64,000 nucleotides of DNA from Cupriavidus gilardii (GTDB lineage Bacteria > Pseudomonadota > Gammaproteobacteria > Burkholderiales > Burkholderiaceae). Location: the NCBI RefSeq assembly GCF_013314895.1, contig NZ_JABTYE010000028.1, positions 1 through 64,000 of the forward strand, given 5' to 3'. The notes under the pieces were generated by a model, which worked only from the letters and a program-made list of their open reading frames with translations, did not search any database and had not been told where the DNA came from. The translations under genes and the position numbers were made by a program. This document shows, one piece after another, positions 24,976-33,644 of the stretch (position 1 is the stretch's first letter; each line of letters starts with the position of its first letter).

Positions 24976-25557
24976 TCAATGGCCCTCGAAGCGGCACACG
25001 GTGAACAACGGCAGGCCGCTGCCAAGCAGATGGCGCGAACCGCCGAGCTCGGGCAGATCGACGATCGCCGCGCCTTCGACCACGGTCGCGCCGAGCCGCT
25101 CCAGCAGCCGGCGTCCGGCCATCATGGTGCCGCCGGTGGCGATCAGATCGTCGATCAGCAGCACGCGGTCGCCCGGCTTGCAGGCATCGGCGTGGATCTC
25201 CACGGTCGCGCTGCCGTATTCGAGTTCGTATTCCTCGGCCACGGTCTGGAACGGCAGCTTGCCCTTCTTGCGGATCGGCACGAAGCCCAGGTTCAGCTCG
25301 TAGGCGACGATCGCGCCCAGGATGAAGCCGCGCGCATCGATGCCGGCGACCACGTCGAGACCGGCATCCATATAGCGGTGCACGAACACGTCGATCAGCA
25401 CGCGCAGCGTCTTCGGGTCCTGCAGCAGCGGCGTGATGTCGCGGAACATCACGCCGGGCTGCGGCCAGTCCGGCACGGTGCGGATGCGGTCGCGCAGATA
25501 GGTGGTGACGTCGCCCAGGGGCGGGGACTGGATGGTGCGATTGGACATGGTGGACAA
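24976..25557 (-). CDS. apt: Adenine phosphoribosyltransferase
   Basis: 193 residues. PRPP-binding motif VLLIDDLIATGGTM, plus family stretches IDARGFILGA, IRKKGKLP and EYGSATVEIH. It salvages adenine to AMP using PRPP in the cytosol. An in-frame ATG three codons downstream (25548, MSNRTIQ) is an alternative start. It lies 80 bp downstream of the Kef-type antiporter on the same strand, with 16-bp repeats in between. Confidence 0.95.
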   Translation of the reverse strand: MSTMSNRTIQSPPLGDVTTYLRDRIRTVPDWPQPGVMFRDITPLLQDPKTLRVLIDVFVHRYMDAGLDVVAGIDARGFILGAIVAYELNLGFVPIRKKGKLPFQTVAEEYELEYGSATVEIHADACKPGDRVLLIDDLIATGGTMMAGRRLLERLGATVVEGAAIVDLPELGGSRHLLGSGLPLFTVCRFEGH

Positions 25558-25565
25558 CGCTCAAG

Positions 25566-25611
25566 ACGGCTGAATGTCGGAACGGCTCAATGCCGGAATG
25601 GCTCTGAGGCC
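25566..25611. repeat. 16-bp tandem repeat, about 2.5 copies, between apt and the Kef-type gene
   Basis: Units ACGGCTGAATGTCGGA and ACGGCTCAATGCCGGA, then a partial ATGGCTCTGAGG. The end of the tract runs into a small inverted repeat GAGGCC-A-GGCCTC. Confidence 0.65.
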
Positions 25612-25637
25612 AGGCCTCAAGGATAACTGTCTGGCCC

Positions 25638-27617
25638 TCAGCGCTCGGTGATCCGCTGCTCGGCCGCCTCCAGCGCCTCGGGCGTGCCGCGCAGCACCAG
25701 GATGTCGCCGGGCTCGAGCACCGTGTCGGGCTGCGGGTCGAAGGCGCGGATGCCGCGCCGCCGCACGGCGGTGACCTCGACGCCGATATGCTCGAGGCCC
25801 AGCGTGCCCAGACGGCGCCCGACCGCGGTGGCGTCCGGTCCCAGCGAGAACGAATGCAGCCGCACGGACTCCCGCTCGATCATGTCCTCTTCGTCGTCGC
25901 GCCCGTGGAAATAGCCGCGCAGCAGGCTGTAGCGCGCATCGCGCGCCTGCTGCACGCCGCGCACCACGCGCCGCATCGGCACGCCCAGCAGCACCAGCGC
26001 GTGCGAGGCCAGCATCAGGCTGCCTTCGATGATCTCGGGCACGACCTCGGTGGCGCCGGCGCGTTGCAGCACGTCGAGCTCCGAATCGTCGACCGTGCGC
26101 ACGATCACCGGCAAGGCGGGCTCGAGTTCGTGCACATGATGCAGGACCTTCAGCGCGGACGGCGTGTTGGCATAGGTGATGATTACCGCCGCGGCGCGAT
26201 GGATGCCGGCGGCGATCAGCGCCTCGCGCCGGCCGGCGTCGCCGTAGACCACCGTATCGCCGGCCGCGGCCGCCTCCCGCACGCGGTCCGGGTCCAGGTC
26301 CAGCGCGACATAGCCGATGCCCTCGCGCTCGAGCATGCGCGCCAGATTCTGGCCGCTGCGGCCGAAGCCGCAGATGATCGCGTGCTTCTCGGTCTGGATG
26401 CTCTGCGCGGCGATGCGGGTCATGTTCAGCGACTGCAACAGCCATTCGTTGGCGGCAAAGCGCAGCGCGATCGCGTCGCTGTACTGGATCAGGAAGGGCG
26501 CCACCAGCATCGACAGCAGCATCGAGGCAAGGATCACCTGCGTCAGCACCGGATCGACCAGGCCCAGGCCGTCGATCTGGTTCAGCAGCACGAAGCCGAA
26601 CTCGCCGGCCTGCGCCAGCCCCAGGCCGGTGCGGATCGCCACGCCGGGCCGCGAGCCGAACAGCCGCGCCAGTCCCGCGATCAACAGGAACTTGAACAGC
26701 ACCGGCACGATCAGCAGCGTCAGCACCAGCCACAGGTTCTCCATCACCACGCGGATATTGAGCAGCATGCCGATGGTGACGAAGAACAGGCCGAGCAGCA
26801 CGTCACGAAACGGCTTGATGTCTTCCTCGACCTGATGCCGGTACGGCGTTTCCGCGATCAGCATGCCGGCCATAAAGGCGCCCAGTGCCATCGACAGCCC
26901 GAGCCGCTCGGTCAGCGCCGCCATGCCGAGCGTGACCAGCAGCAGGTTCAGCATGAACAGTTCCTGCGAGCGGCGCGCGGCCACCACATGGAACCAGCGG
27001 CTGACGACGCGCTTGCCGAGCACGAGGATCAGCGTCAGCGCCACGACGATCTTGACGATCGCCAGCGCAAGCGCCATCGGCAGTTCGCCGGGGTCGCGCG
27101 ACAGCGCGGGGATCACGATCAGCAGCGGCACGACCGCCAGATCCTGGAACAGCAGCACGCTGAAGATGTTGCGGCCGTGCTCGGTCTCGAGCTCCAGCCG
27201 CTCGGACAGCATCTTGGAGACGATTGCGGTCGACGACATCGCGAGCGCGCCGCCCAGCGCGATCGACGCCTGCCACGACAGGTCGAAGACCGCGCTGAAC
27301 AGCCAGCCGACCGGCGCCACCGCCAGCATGGTCAGCACCACCTGGCTGCCGCCGAGACCGAGTACCAGCCGGCGCATCGAGCGCAGCTTCGCCAGATTGA
27401 ACTCCAACCCGATCGAGAACATCAAAAAGACCACGCCGAACTCGGCAAGGTACTTGGTCTGGCCCGAATCGCTGGCCAGCGCCAGCGCATGGGGCCCGAT
27501 CAGGATGCCGACGGCGAGATAGCCGAGCATCGGCGGCAGCTGCAACATGCGGAAGGCGACCACGCCGAGCACGGCGGCGGCCAGCAGCACAAGGGTCAAG
27601 TCCAGCGGAGAATGCAT
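25638..27617 (-). CDS. Kef-type cation:proton antiporter with RCK (TrkA) domains
   Basis: 659 residues, CPA2 family. About 12 membrane segments (residues 1-390; GYLAVGILIGPHAL, FLMFSIGLEFNL and GGALAMSSTAIVSKML are characteristic), then a TrkA-N nucleotide-binding domain (IICGFGRSGQNLARMLE, about 400-530) and a TrkA-C domain (about 570-650; GDILVLRGTPEALEAAEQ). It resembles KefB/KefC/YbaL, which release potassium in exchange for protons. No KefF/KefG partner gene is adjacent. The start at 27617 (MHSPLDLTLVLLAAAVLG) sits directly before the first membrane helix. It is divergent from kdsD. Confidence 0.9.
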   Translation of the reverse strand: MHSPLDLTLVLLAAAVLGVVAFRMLQLPPMLGYLAVGILIGPHALALASDSGQTKYLAEFGVVFLMFSIGLEFNLAKLRSMRRLVLGLGGSQVVLTMLAVAPVGWLFSAVFDLSWQASIALGGALAMSSTAIVSKMLSERLELETEHGRNIFSVLLFQDLAVVPLLIVIPALSRDPGELPMALALAIVKIVVALTLILVLGKRVVSRWFHVVAARRSQELFMLNLLLVTLGMAALTERLGLSMALGAFMAGMLIAETPYRHQVEEDIKPFRDVLLGLFFVTIGMLLNIRVVMENLWLVLTLLIVPVLFKFLLIAGLARLFGSRPGVAIRTGLGLAQAGEFGFVLLNQIDGLGLVDPVLTQVILASMLLSMLVAPFLIQYSDAIALRFAANEWLLQSLNMTRIAAQSIQTEKHAIICGFGRSGQNLARMLEREGIGYVALDLDPDRVREAAAAGDTVVYGDAGRREALIAAGIHRAAAVIITYANTPSALKVLHHVHELEPALPVIVRTVDDSELDVLQRAGATEVVPEIIEGSLMLASHALVLLGVPMRRVVRGVQQARDARYSLLRGYFHGRDDEEDMIERESVRLHSFSLGPDATAVGRRLGTLGLEHIGVEVTAVRRRGIRAFDPQPDTVLEPGDILVLRGTPEALEAAEQRITER

Positions 27618-27632
27618 TCGGGCGGGCCGGTG

Positions 27633-27680
27633 GTGGTGCGGGCGATCGGGCGAGCGATGGGGCGAACGGTGGTGCGAGCC
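27633..27680. repeat. Four imperfect 12-bp tandem repeats upstream of the Kef-type gene
   Basis: Units GTGGTGCGGGCG, ATCGGGCGAGCG, ATGGGGCGAACG and GTGGTGCGAGCC. They begin 16 bp upstream of the antiporter ATG, so they would lie in its leader. Confidence 0.65.
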
Positions 27681-27885
27681 TGGTCCAGGTAGCGAGGCGG
27701 CGGTTGCAAGTTGCGCGGGCAGTAAAGCAAGCGGTGGACCAGGAACGGAACCTGCCCGGCACAGCGGCATGTCTCCGGCGGCGGCAAGCCGGCGGAGACG
27801 GAACCCGGACGCGAACGCGGACGCCGTGCCCGACGCGCCGCGACCGGCCCGGGCGTCATCGCATTCATTGGTATACTTCGTCGCC

Positions 27886-28869
27886 ATGATAGCCAATTTC
27901 AATGCGGAAAGAGCACTCGAGCTCGCACGCCATACCCTGCAGATCGAAGCCGATGCGGTCGCCGCGTTGTCGTCGCGGCTGACGCCGGACTTCGCGCAGG
28001 CGGTGCGGCTGGTACTGCAGTGCTCGGGCCGCGTGGTGGTCTCGGGCATCGGCAAGTCCGGCCATATCGGCCGCAAGGTCGCGGCCACGCTGGCCTCGAC
28101 CGGGACGCCCGCCTTCTTCGTCCACCCTGCCGAGGCCTCCCATGGCGACCTCGGCATGGTCACGCGCGACGACGTGCTGATCGCCTTCTCCAATTCCGGC
28201 GAGACCTCCGAACTGCTGTCGATCGTCCCGATCGTCAAGCGCATCGGCGCCAAGCTGATCTCGGTCACCGGCAATGCCGAATCGAACCTGGCGCAACTGG
28301 CCGACGTGCATCTGGACGCCCGCGTCGAGAAGGAAGCCTGCCCGCTGAACCTTGCCCCGACCGCCAGCACCACGGCGGCGCTGGCGCTGGGCGATGCGCT
28401 GGCGGTGGCGGTGCTCGATGCGCGCGGCTTCGGCGAAGAGGACTTCGCCCGCTCGCACCCCGGCGGTGCGCTGGGCCGCAAGCTGCTGACCCATGTGCGG
28501 GACGTGATGCGCACCGGCAACGCGGTGCCCGAGGTGCGCGAGAGCACGCCGCTGGCCCAGGCCCTGATGGAAATCACCCGCAAGGGCATGGCCATGACCG
28601 CAATCGTCGATGCCGACGGGCGCGCGATCGGCGTCTTCACCGACGGCGACCTGCGCCGGCTGCTGGAAACGCCGCGCGACTGGAAGACCGTGCCGATCGG
28701 CGAGGTCATGCATGTCAATCCCTTCACCGTCGGGCCGGACCAGCTCGCGGTCGAGGCGGTGCAGATCATGGAAGCGAACCGCATCAATCAGCTGCTGGTG
28801 GTCGACGCCGACCAGCGCCTGGTCGGCGCGCTGCATATCCATGACCTGACCCGGGCCAAGGTCATCTGA
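27886..28869 (+). CDS. kdsD: Arabinose-5-phosphate isomerase (KdsD/KpsF)
   Basis: 327 residues. The SIS sugar-isomerase domain (about 40-180; VVSGIGKSGHIGRKVAATLASTG, HGDLGMVTRDDVLIAFSNSGETSE) is followed by a CBS pair (about 205-325; RDVMRTGNAVP, IGEVMHVNPFTV). It converts ribulose-5-phosphate to arabinose-5-phosphate, the first step to Kdo for lipopolysaccharide. It is directly followed by lptC, 8 bp away, so Kdo synthesis and LPS export are co-transcribed. A TATACT at 27872-27877 lies only 8 bp before the ATG, which would give a nearly leaderless transcript if it is the -10. Confidence 0.95.
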   Translation: MIANFNAERALELARHTLQIEADAVAALSSRLTPDFAQAVRLVLQCSGRVVVSGIGKSGHIGRKVAATLASTGTPAFFVHPAEASHGDLGMVTRDDVLIAFSNSGETSELLSIVPIVKRIGAKLISVTGNAESNLAQLADVHLDARVEKEACPLNLAPTASTTAALALGDALAVAVLDARGFGEEDFARSHPGGALGRKLLTHVRDVMRTGNAVPEVRESTPLAQALMEITRKGMAMTAIVDADGRAIGVFTDGDLRRLLETPRDWKTVPIGEVMHVNPFTVGPDQLAVEAVQIMEANRINQLLVVDADQRLVGALHIHDLTRAKVI

Positions 28870-28877
28870 CGCACGCC

Positions 28878-29504
28878 ATGCGCGATCTGTTTCCCTCCCT
28901 GTCCCGGCTCGCGTTGCGGCTGATGCCGCTGCTGCTGATGGCGCTCGTCGCCGGCAGTACCTTCTGGCTGGTGCAGATCAATACGCCGCGTCCGGTCAGC
29001 GATACCGAACGCCAGAAGCGCCATGTGCCCGACTACTGGATGGAGCGCTTCACCGCGACCGAACTGGCCGAGGACGGCAGCACCAAGATGCGCTTTACCG
29101 GCGAGCGGATGATCCATTACGAGGACGACCAGACCTACGAGGTCACGCGGCCCGCGATGCGCGCATACGAGCCCGAGCGGCCGCCGGTGACCGGTACCGC
29201 CGATGTGGGCAAGATGAATGCCGATGCCAGCGTGATCGACCTGTACGGCAACGCCCATATCGTGCGCGTGCAAGGCGCCGATCCGTCGCAGGACCCGCAG
29301 ATGAGCGCGACCTCGAGCTACTTCCAGATCCTGATCAACGACGACATCGTCAAGACGGACAAGCCGGTCAAGCTGACCCGCGGCCCCTCGGTGATGACGG
29401 CCAACGGCCTGGTCTTCAACAATGTCACGCGCGAGGTCAACCTGCTCGGCAATGTGCGCGGCACCATCGTGATGGCGCCGCGCGGCGGCGGCGCGAAACC
29501 ATGA
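28878..29504 (+). CDS. lptC: LptC, LPS export membrane-anchored protein
   Basis: 208 residues. A single N-terminal membrane helix (LRLMPLLLMALVAGSTFWLV) is followed by a periplasmic beta-jellyroll of the LptC family (DYWMERFTATELAEDGSTKMR, then SVIDLYGNAHIVR and VNLLGNVRGTIVMAP). LptC joins the LptBFG transporter to LptA in the trans-envelope bridge. Its stop overlaps an ATG (29501) in the lptA frame. Confidence 0.93.
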   Translation: MRDLFPSLSRLALRLMPLLLMALVAGSTFWLVQINTPRPVSDTERQKRHVPDYWMERFTATELAEDGSTKMRFTGERMIHYEDDQTYEVTRPAMRAYEPERPPVTGTADVGKMNADASVIDLYGNAHIVRVQGADPSQDPQMSATSSYFQILINDDIVKTDKPVKLTRGPSVMTANGLVFNNVTREVNLLGNVRGTIVMAPRGGGAKP

Positions 29505-29626
29505 CGCCTGCCGGCGCGCCAGCCGCGCAACATTCGCAACACCCAAACGATCCTTGCGCCAGTCCGGGCCCCTTGCCCCTTCTGGACGATTCCCGGACAA
29601 CGCCAATCAACGCCATCGTGGCCAAC

Positions 29627-30256
29627 ATGACCCTGACCCTGACGACCTGGACCCGCCGCCGCGCCACCGCCGTGCTGCTCGCCTTCGCCGCCGGCATGAC
29701 GCTCGCCCTGCCGGCGCTCGCCGAACGCGCCGACCGCGACAAGCCGCTGGTGCTCGAGGCCGACAACGCCAGCTACGACGACGTCAAGCAGATCTATACG
29801 CTGACCGGCAACGTGGTGCTGACCAAGGGGACCATGGTGCTGAAGTCCGATGCCGCCGAGGTGCGCACCGATCCCGAGGGCTACCAGTACGCGGTGGCCA
29901 CCTCCAAGGGCGGCAAGCAGGCCTATATCCGGCAGAAGCGCGACAACGTGGACGAGTACATCGACGGCTGGGGCGACCGCATCGAATATGACGGCAAGCA
30001 GGAAGTGGCCAAGCTGATCGGCAATGCGCGCATGGCGCGCCTGGCGGGCGCCAAGGTGGTCGACGAGATCCGCGGCGCGGTGCTGACCTACGACAGCCGC
30101 AACGAGTTCTACACCGCGGCGGGCGGCAGCGGCAACGCCGCGCCGGCGAACCCGTCCGGCCGCGTGCGCGCCGTGCTGTCGCCGCGCCAGAGCCAGGGGA
30201 CCGGCGGCAGCGGTGCCGGCGTGGACCTGAAGGGCTCGCCGACGGCCAAACCCTGA
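29627..30256 (+). CDS. lptA: LptA, periplasmic LPS transport protein
   Basis: 209 residues. The signal peptide is MTLTLTTWTRRRATAVLLAF and onward to ALA-ERADRDKP. The OstA/LptA beta-jellyroll domain follows (LEADNASYDDVKQIYTLTGN, GTMVLKSDAAEVRTDPEGYQ), with a Gly/Ser-rich low-complexity C-terminus. LptA polymerises to form the periplasmic bridge that carries LPS from LptC to LptD. The start at 29627 puts the signal peptide at the N-terminus. The same frame also opens at 29501, where an ATGA overlap with lptC would allow coupling but would place 42 unlikely residues before the signal peptide. Confidence 0.92.
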   Translation: MTLTLTTWTRRRATAVLLAFAAGMTLALPALAERADRDKPLVLEADNASYDDVKQIYTLTGNVVLTKGTMVLKSDAAEVRTDPEGYQYAVATSKGGKQAYIRQKRDNVDEYIDGWGDRIEYDGKQEVAKLIGNARMARLAGAKVVDEIRGAVLTYDSRNEFYTAAGGSGNAAPANPSGRVRAVLSPRQSQGTGGSGAGVDLKGSPTAKP

Positions 30257-30279
30257 CTCGCTTCCCGCCCCGGACGCCA

Positions 30280-30306
30280 AGTACGCTCAGTACGCTCCGT
30301 ACGCTT
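30280..30306. repeat. Three 9-bp tandem repeats between lptA and lptB
   Basis: AGTACGCTC, AGTACGCTC, CGTACGCTT in direct succession in the 80-bp lptA-lptB gap. Confidence 0.8.
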
Positions 30307-30336
30307 CGCATCACGCAGCATCAAAGGATTGCCCAC

Positions 30337-31167
30337 ATGTCCGTTGCCGACACCGCCACCGCAACCGCTCCTGCCGCCAACGCCAACGCCAACACCGCAG
30401 CCGGCGCTGGCGCCGGCACGATGCCCGTCACCAGCAATCTGGTGGTGCGGCATCTGAAGAAGCGCTACGGCTCGCGCACCGTCGTCAAGGACGTGTCGCT
30501 GGACGTCAAGAGCGGCGAAGTCGTCGGCCTGCTCGGGCCCAACGGCGCGGGCAAGACCACCTCGTTCTACATGATCGTGGGGCTGGTGGCGCTCGACGAA
30601 GGCGACATCGTGCTCGATGGCCAGCACATCAGCGGCCTGCCGATCCACGAGCGCGCGCGCATGGGGCTGTCGTATCTGCCGCAGGAAGCGTCGGTGTTCC
30701 GCAAGCTCAATGTCGAGCAGAACATCCGCGCGGTGCTGGAACTGCAGCGCGACAACGGCAAGGCGCTGTCCGCAGCCGAGATCGAGCGCCGCCTCGACAG
30801 CCTGCTCGACGACCTGCAGATCGCGCACCTGCGCAACAACCCCGCGCTGTCGCTGTCCGGTGGCGAGCGCCGACGCGTCGAGATCGCACGGGCGCTGGCC
30901 TCCGCGCCTCGCTTCATTCTGCTCGACGAACCGTTTGCCGGCGTCGACCCGATCGCGGTCGGCGAGATCCAGCGCATCGTCAGTTTCCTCAAGGCACGCA
31001 ATATCGGCGTGCTGATCACCGACCACAACGTGCGCGAGACGCTGGGCATCTGCGACCACGCCTACATCATCAGCGAAGGCGCGGTGCTGGCGGCGGGCGA
31101 GCCCAAGGACATCATCGCCAACGAGTCGGTGCGGCGCGTCTATCTGGGCGAAAACTTCCGCATGTAA
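30337..31167 (+). CDS. lptB: LptB, LPS export ABC transporter ATPase
   Basis: 276 residues. Walker A GPNGAGKTT, Q-loop LPQEASVFRKLNVEQNI, signature LSGGERRRVEIARAL, Walker B FILLDEPFAGVDPI, H-loop ITDHNVRETL. It powers extraction of LPS from the inner membrane with LptFG, encoded elsewhere. The first 28 residues (an Ala/Asn-rich run) are additional to the family. An in-frame ATG at 30421 (MPVTSNLVVRHLKKRYG) gives the usual length and may be the real start. Confidence 0.95.
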   Translation: MSVADTATATAPAANANANTAAGAGAGTMPVTSNLVVRHLKKRYGSRTVVKDVSLDVKSGEVVGLLGPNGAGKTTSFYMIVGLVALDEGDIVLDGQHISGLPIHERARMGLSYLPQEASVFRKLNVEQNIRAVLELQRDNGKALSAAEIERRLDSLLDDLQIAHLRNNPALSLSGGERRRVEIARALASAPRFILLDEPFAGVDPIAVGEIQRIVSFLKARNIGVLITDHNVRETLGICDHAYIISEGAVLAAGEPKDIIANESVRRVYLGENFRM

Positions 31168-31354
31168 CGGCGGTTGAACTGCAGCCGCGCTCGGGCCGAG
31201 TGCGGTTGATCGCGCCTGTCCGTGCGCGATGCGCCGATGGGCAGCTGGCTTGCGGCTGGTGATCCATCAGGCAATCGCTTCTGACCACGCAATCGAAACT
31301 TCCGATAGCAAATTCCGTTCCATCGCGGCCGAAGTTGCGCATAAAATAGGCCGC

Positions 31355-32833
31355 ATGAAACCGTCGCTACAGCTACGCCTCTCCCAGCATCTGGCCTTGA
31401 CGCCACAGCTGCAGCAGTCGATCCGGCTGTTGCAGCTCTCCACGCTGGAACTGCAACAGGAAGTCGAGCAGGCGCTGACCGAGAATCCCCTGCTCGAACG
31501 CGAAAACGACTGGATCGAAAGCCCTTTGCGGGTCGCCGCCGACGGCTCGATCAATGTACAGACCACGCCGGCGAGTCCCAACGCCGAATCCACCCCCCCT
31601 GCCGACGCTCGCGCCGATGGCGCGGCCCCTGCGGACGACGGCTATGCCGACGGCGCGGGCGACGATTATGGCGGCGACTGGAGCCTCGACGATTTCGCCC
31701 GCCGTCCGCAAAGCGACGAGGACGAGAAAACGCCGCTGCAATTGCGCGATGCCGAGCCGACGCTGCGCGAATATCTGATGGAGCAATTGGCGCCGCTGAA
31801 AATCTCGACGCGCGACAAGGGCCTGGCGATTTTCCTGATCGAATCGCTGGACGACGACGGCTACCTGAGCGCCTCGCTCGAGGAAATCCTCGCCGAATTG
31901 CCCGACGAGCTCGAATTCGAACTCGACGAAGTGCATGCGATGCTGACGCTGCTGCAAAGCTTTGATCCGCCGGGAGTCGGTGCGCGCAATGCCGCCGAAT
32001 GCCTGTCGCTGCAATTGCGTCGCATCGAACATCCGCAGCGGGATCTGGCGATGACGATCGTTCGCCATCACCTCGAACTGCTCGCCGCGCGCGACTACAC
32101 GCGCCTGAAGAAGGCGCTGCAGGTCGACGACATGCAGTTGAAGGCCGCGCACGAGCTGATCCGCTCGCTCGCACCCTACCCCGGCCATGCCTACAGCCGG
32201 CCCGAAGCGGACTTCGTCGTGCCCGACGTATTCGTGCGCAAGAGCGGCCATAACTGGATCGCTCAGCTCAATCCCGATGTGATGCCGCGGCTACGCATCA
32301 ACGATATGTATGCGCAAATCTTGCGCGGTGCGAAAGGCGATACCGGCGCGGCAGGATTGCAGCAGAAACTGCAGGAGGCGCGCTGGCTCATCAAAAATAT
32401 CCAGCAGCGTTTCGACACCATTTTGCGCGTCGCACAAGCCATCGTGGAGCGGCAGAAGAATTTCTTCACGCACGGTGAAATTGCGATGCGCCCCTTGGTT
32501 TTGAGGGAGATAGCCGATACACTGGGTCTACACGAGTCGACCATTTCTCGTGTGACGACCAATAAGTACATGGCCACCCCGATGGGGACATTCGAGCTGA
32601 AATATTTCTTCGGCAGCCATGTATCGACCGAGACCGGCGGTGCCGCCTCTTCCACCGCAATCCGTGCGCTAATCAAGCAGCTGATAGGAGCCGAAGACCC
32701 CAGAAACCCGTTGTCCGACAGCCGGATTGCCGAACTGCTGGGGGAACAAGGCTTCGTCGTGGCGCGACGTACCGTCGCCAAATATCGTGAAGCCTTGAAG
32801 ATCCCGGCCGTGAACCTTCGCAAGTCTTTGTAG
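31355..32833 (+). CDS. rpoN: RNA polymerase sigma-54 factor
   Basis: 492 residues. Region I is MKPSLQLRLSQHLALTPQLQ and the Gln/Leu-rich stretch to about residue 45. An acidic region II follows (about 60-115; rich in D, E, G). The core-binding domain comes next, then the DNA-binding part with the helix-turn-helix (LHESTISRVTTNKYM) and the RpoN box ARRTVAKYREALKI near the C-terminus. It directs transcription from -24/-12 promoters with enhancer-binding activators. A TAAAAT sequence at 31342-31347 lies just before the ATG. Position in the lptB-rpoN-hpf-ptsN string is typical for the group. Confidence 0.97.
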   Translation: MKPSLQLRLSQHLALTPQLQQSIRLLQLSTLELQQEVEQALTENPLLERENDWIESPLRVAADGSINVQTTPASPNAESTPPADARADGAAPADDGYADGAGDDYGGDWSLDDFARRPQSDEDEKTPLQLRDAEPTLREYLMEQLAPLKISTRDKGLAIFLIESLDDDGYLSASLEEILAELPDELEFELDEVHAMLTLLQSFDPPGVGARNAAECLSLQLRRIEHPQRDLAMTIVRHHLELLAARDYTRLKKALQVDDMQLKAAHELIRSLAPYPGHAYSRPEADFVVPDVFVRKSGHNWIAQLNPDVMPRLRINDMYAQILRGAKGDTGAAGLQQKLQEARWLIKNIQQRFDTILRVAQAIVERQKNFFTHGEIAMRPLVLREIADTLGLHESTISRVTTNKYMATPMGTFELKYFFGSHVSTETGGAASSTAIRALIKQLIGAEDPRNPLSDSRIAELLGEQGFVVARRTVAKYREALKIPAVNLRKSL

Positions 32834-32835
32834 CC

Positions 32836-32863
32836 GAGTCGCATCGCCTGCCTGGTGCGACTC
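32836..32863 (+). other. Hairpin between rpoN and hpf
   Basis: Perfect 8-bp arms GAGTCGCA and TGCGACTC with a 12-base loop, immediately after the rpoN stop and followed by TTTC, then the hpf Shine-Dalgarno (AAGGAG). It could be a weak attenuator or an mRNA processing/stability element that sets hpf output apart from rpoN. Confidence 0.55.
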
Positions 32864-32882
32864 TTTCAGAAGGAGAAGCGCT

Positions 32883-33239
32883 ATGAACTTCAAGATCAGT
32901 GGACACCACCTGGACATCACGCCTTCCCTGCGTGAGTACGTGGAAACGAAACTGGAGCGAATCCTCAGGCATTTCGATCAGGTTATTGACGTCAGCGTGC
33001 TGCTATCGGTGGACAACCAAAAGGAAAAGGATCGCCGGCAACGCGCGGAAATCAATGTGCATCTGAAGGGCAAGGATATCTTTGTCGAGGCACACCACGA
33101 AGATCTCTATGCGGCCATCGACATGCTGGTCGACAAGCTGGACCGGCAAGTGATCCGATACAAGGACAAGGTCCAGAGCCACGACCGCGAATCGCTGAAG
33201 TATCACAGCAGCCTCGTGGCCAATCAGGCCCAGCAGTAG
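32883..33239 (+). CDS. hpf: Ribosome hibernation promoting factor (short HPF type)
   Basis: 118 residues, a single HPF/RaiA domain (MNFKISGHHLDITPSLREYV, INVHLKGKDIFVEAHHEDLYAAIDMLVDKLDRQV). It binds the 30S decoding site and helps form inactive 100S ribosomes in stationary phase. A strong Shine-Dalgarno lies before the ATG. It is followed by a terminator. Length fits the short class plus a modest tail. Confidence 0.94.
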   Translation: MNFKISGHHLDITPSLREYVETKLERILRHFDQVIDVSVLLSVDNQKEKDRRQRAEINVHLKGKDIFVEAHHEDLYAAIDMLVDKLDRQVIRYKDKVQSHDRESLKYHSSLVANQAQQ

Positions 33240-33292
33240 CTTGAGACGATTCGGCGCGGCCCGAACACCGGCCGGCCTTGAAGCGAGGAAAG

Positions 33293-33320
33293 AAGCCGTG
33301 CCTGGAGCACGGCTTTTTTG
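33293..33320 (+). terminator. Intrinsic terminator after hpf
   Basis: Arms AAGCCGTGC and GCACGGCTT around CTGGA, then a run of T (33314-33319). It separates rpoN-hpf from ptsN-hprK transcription. Confidence 0.88.
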
Positions 33321-33516
33321 CGCCGTGCGCGCGGAGGCGGCAGTGGCCGTATCGCTGCACAGCCGCTGCAACCAATAGGATGAAACCGGAATGGGGTTCC
33401 GTCTGGCGGGCTTCCCGGTGTATGCTGTGCAATACATCTAGAGAATGCCCGCCCCGTTCCATTGCGCAATGCCGCTCGGGGCGATCGGCATCGGACGGCA
33501 GGGAGCCCCCCTGCAC

Positions 33517-33522
33517 TATAAT
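33517..33522 (+). promoter_or_regulatory. Consensus -10 (TATAAT) in the hpf-ptsN gap
   Basis: The 405-bp gap 33240-33644 holds the hpf terminator and, at 33517-33522, a perfect TATAAT. The -35 position 17 bp upstream (GACGGC) is poor, so the promoter would be activator-helped or use a displaced -35. It would give ptsN a leader of about 115 bases. No protein-like ORF was seen in the gap. Confidence 0.4.
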
Positions 33523-33644
33523 GTGCCGCACGCTGATAGTCGGGAAGCGGCGGCAACGAAGGCATCGCCTTGCAACGGCAGGCCGGCCACCGGCCGGCGA
33601 GAACCGCATGGCGGTGCCAGCTTCAGGATTCCGCGCATTTTCAA

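Noticed and set aside
29501..29626. lptA start at the ATGA overlap with lptC
   Set aside because: Attractive for coupling, but it would put 42 non-conserved residues ahead of a clear signal peptide. The ATG at 29627 is preferred.
33240..33644. Sigma-54 promoter in front of ptsN
   Set aside because: TGGC sequences occur, but none is followed by TTGC at the required -24/-12 spacing.
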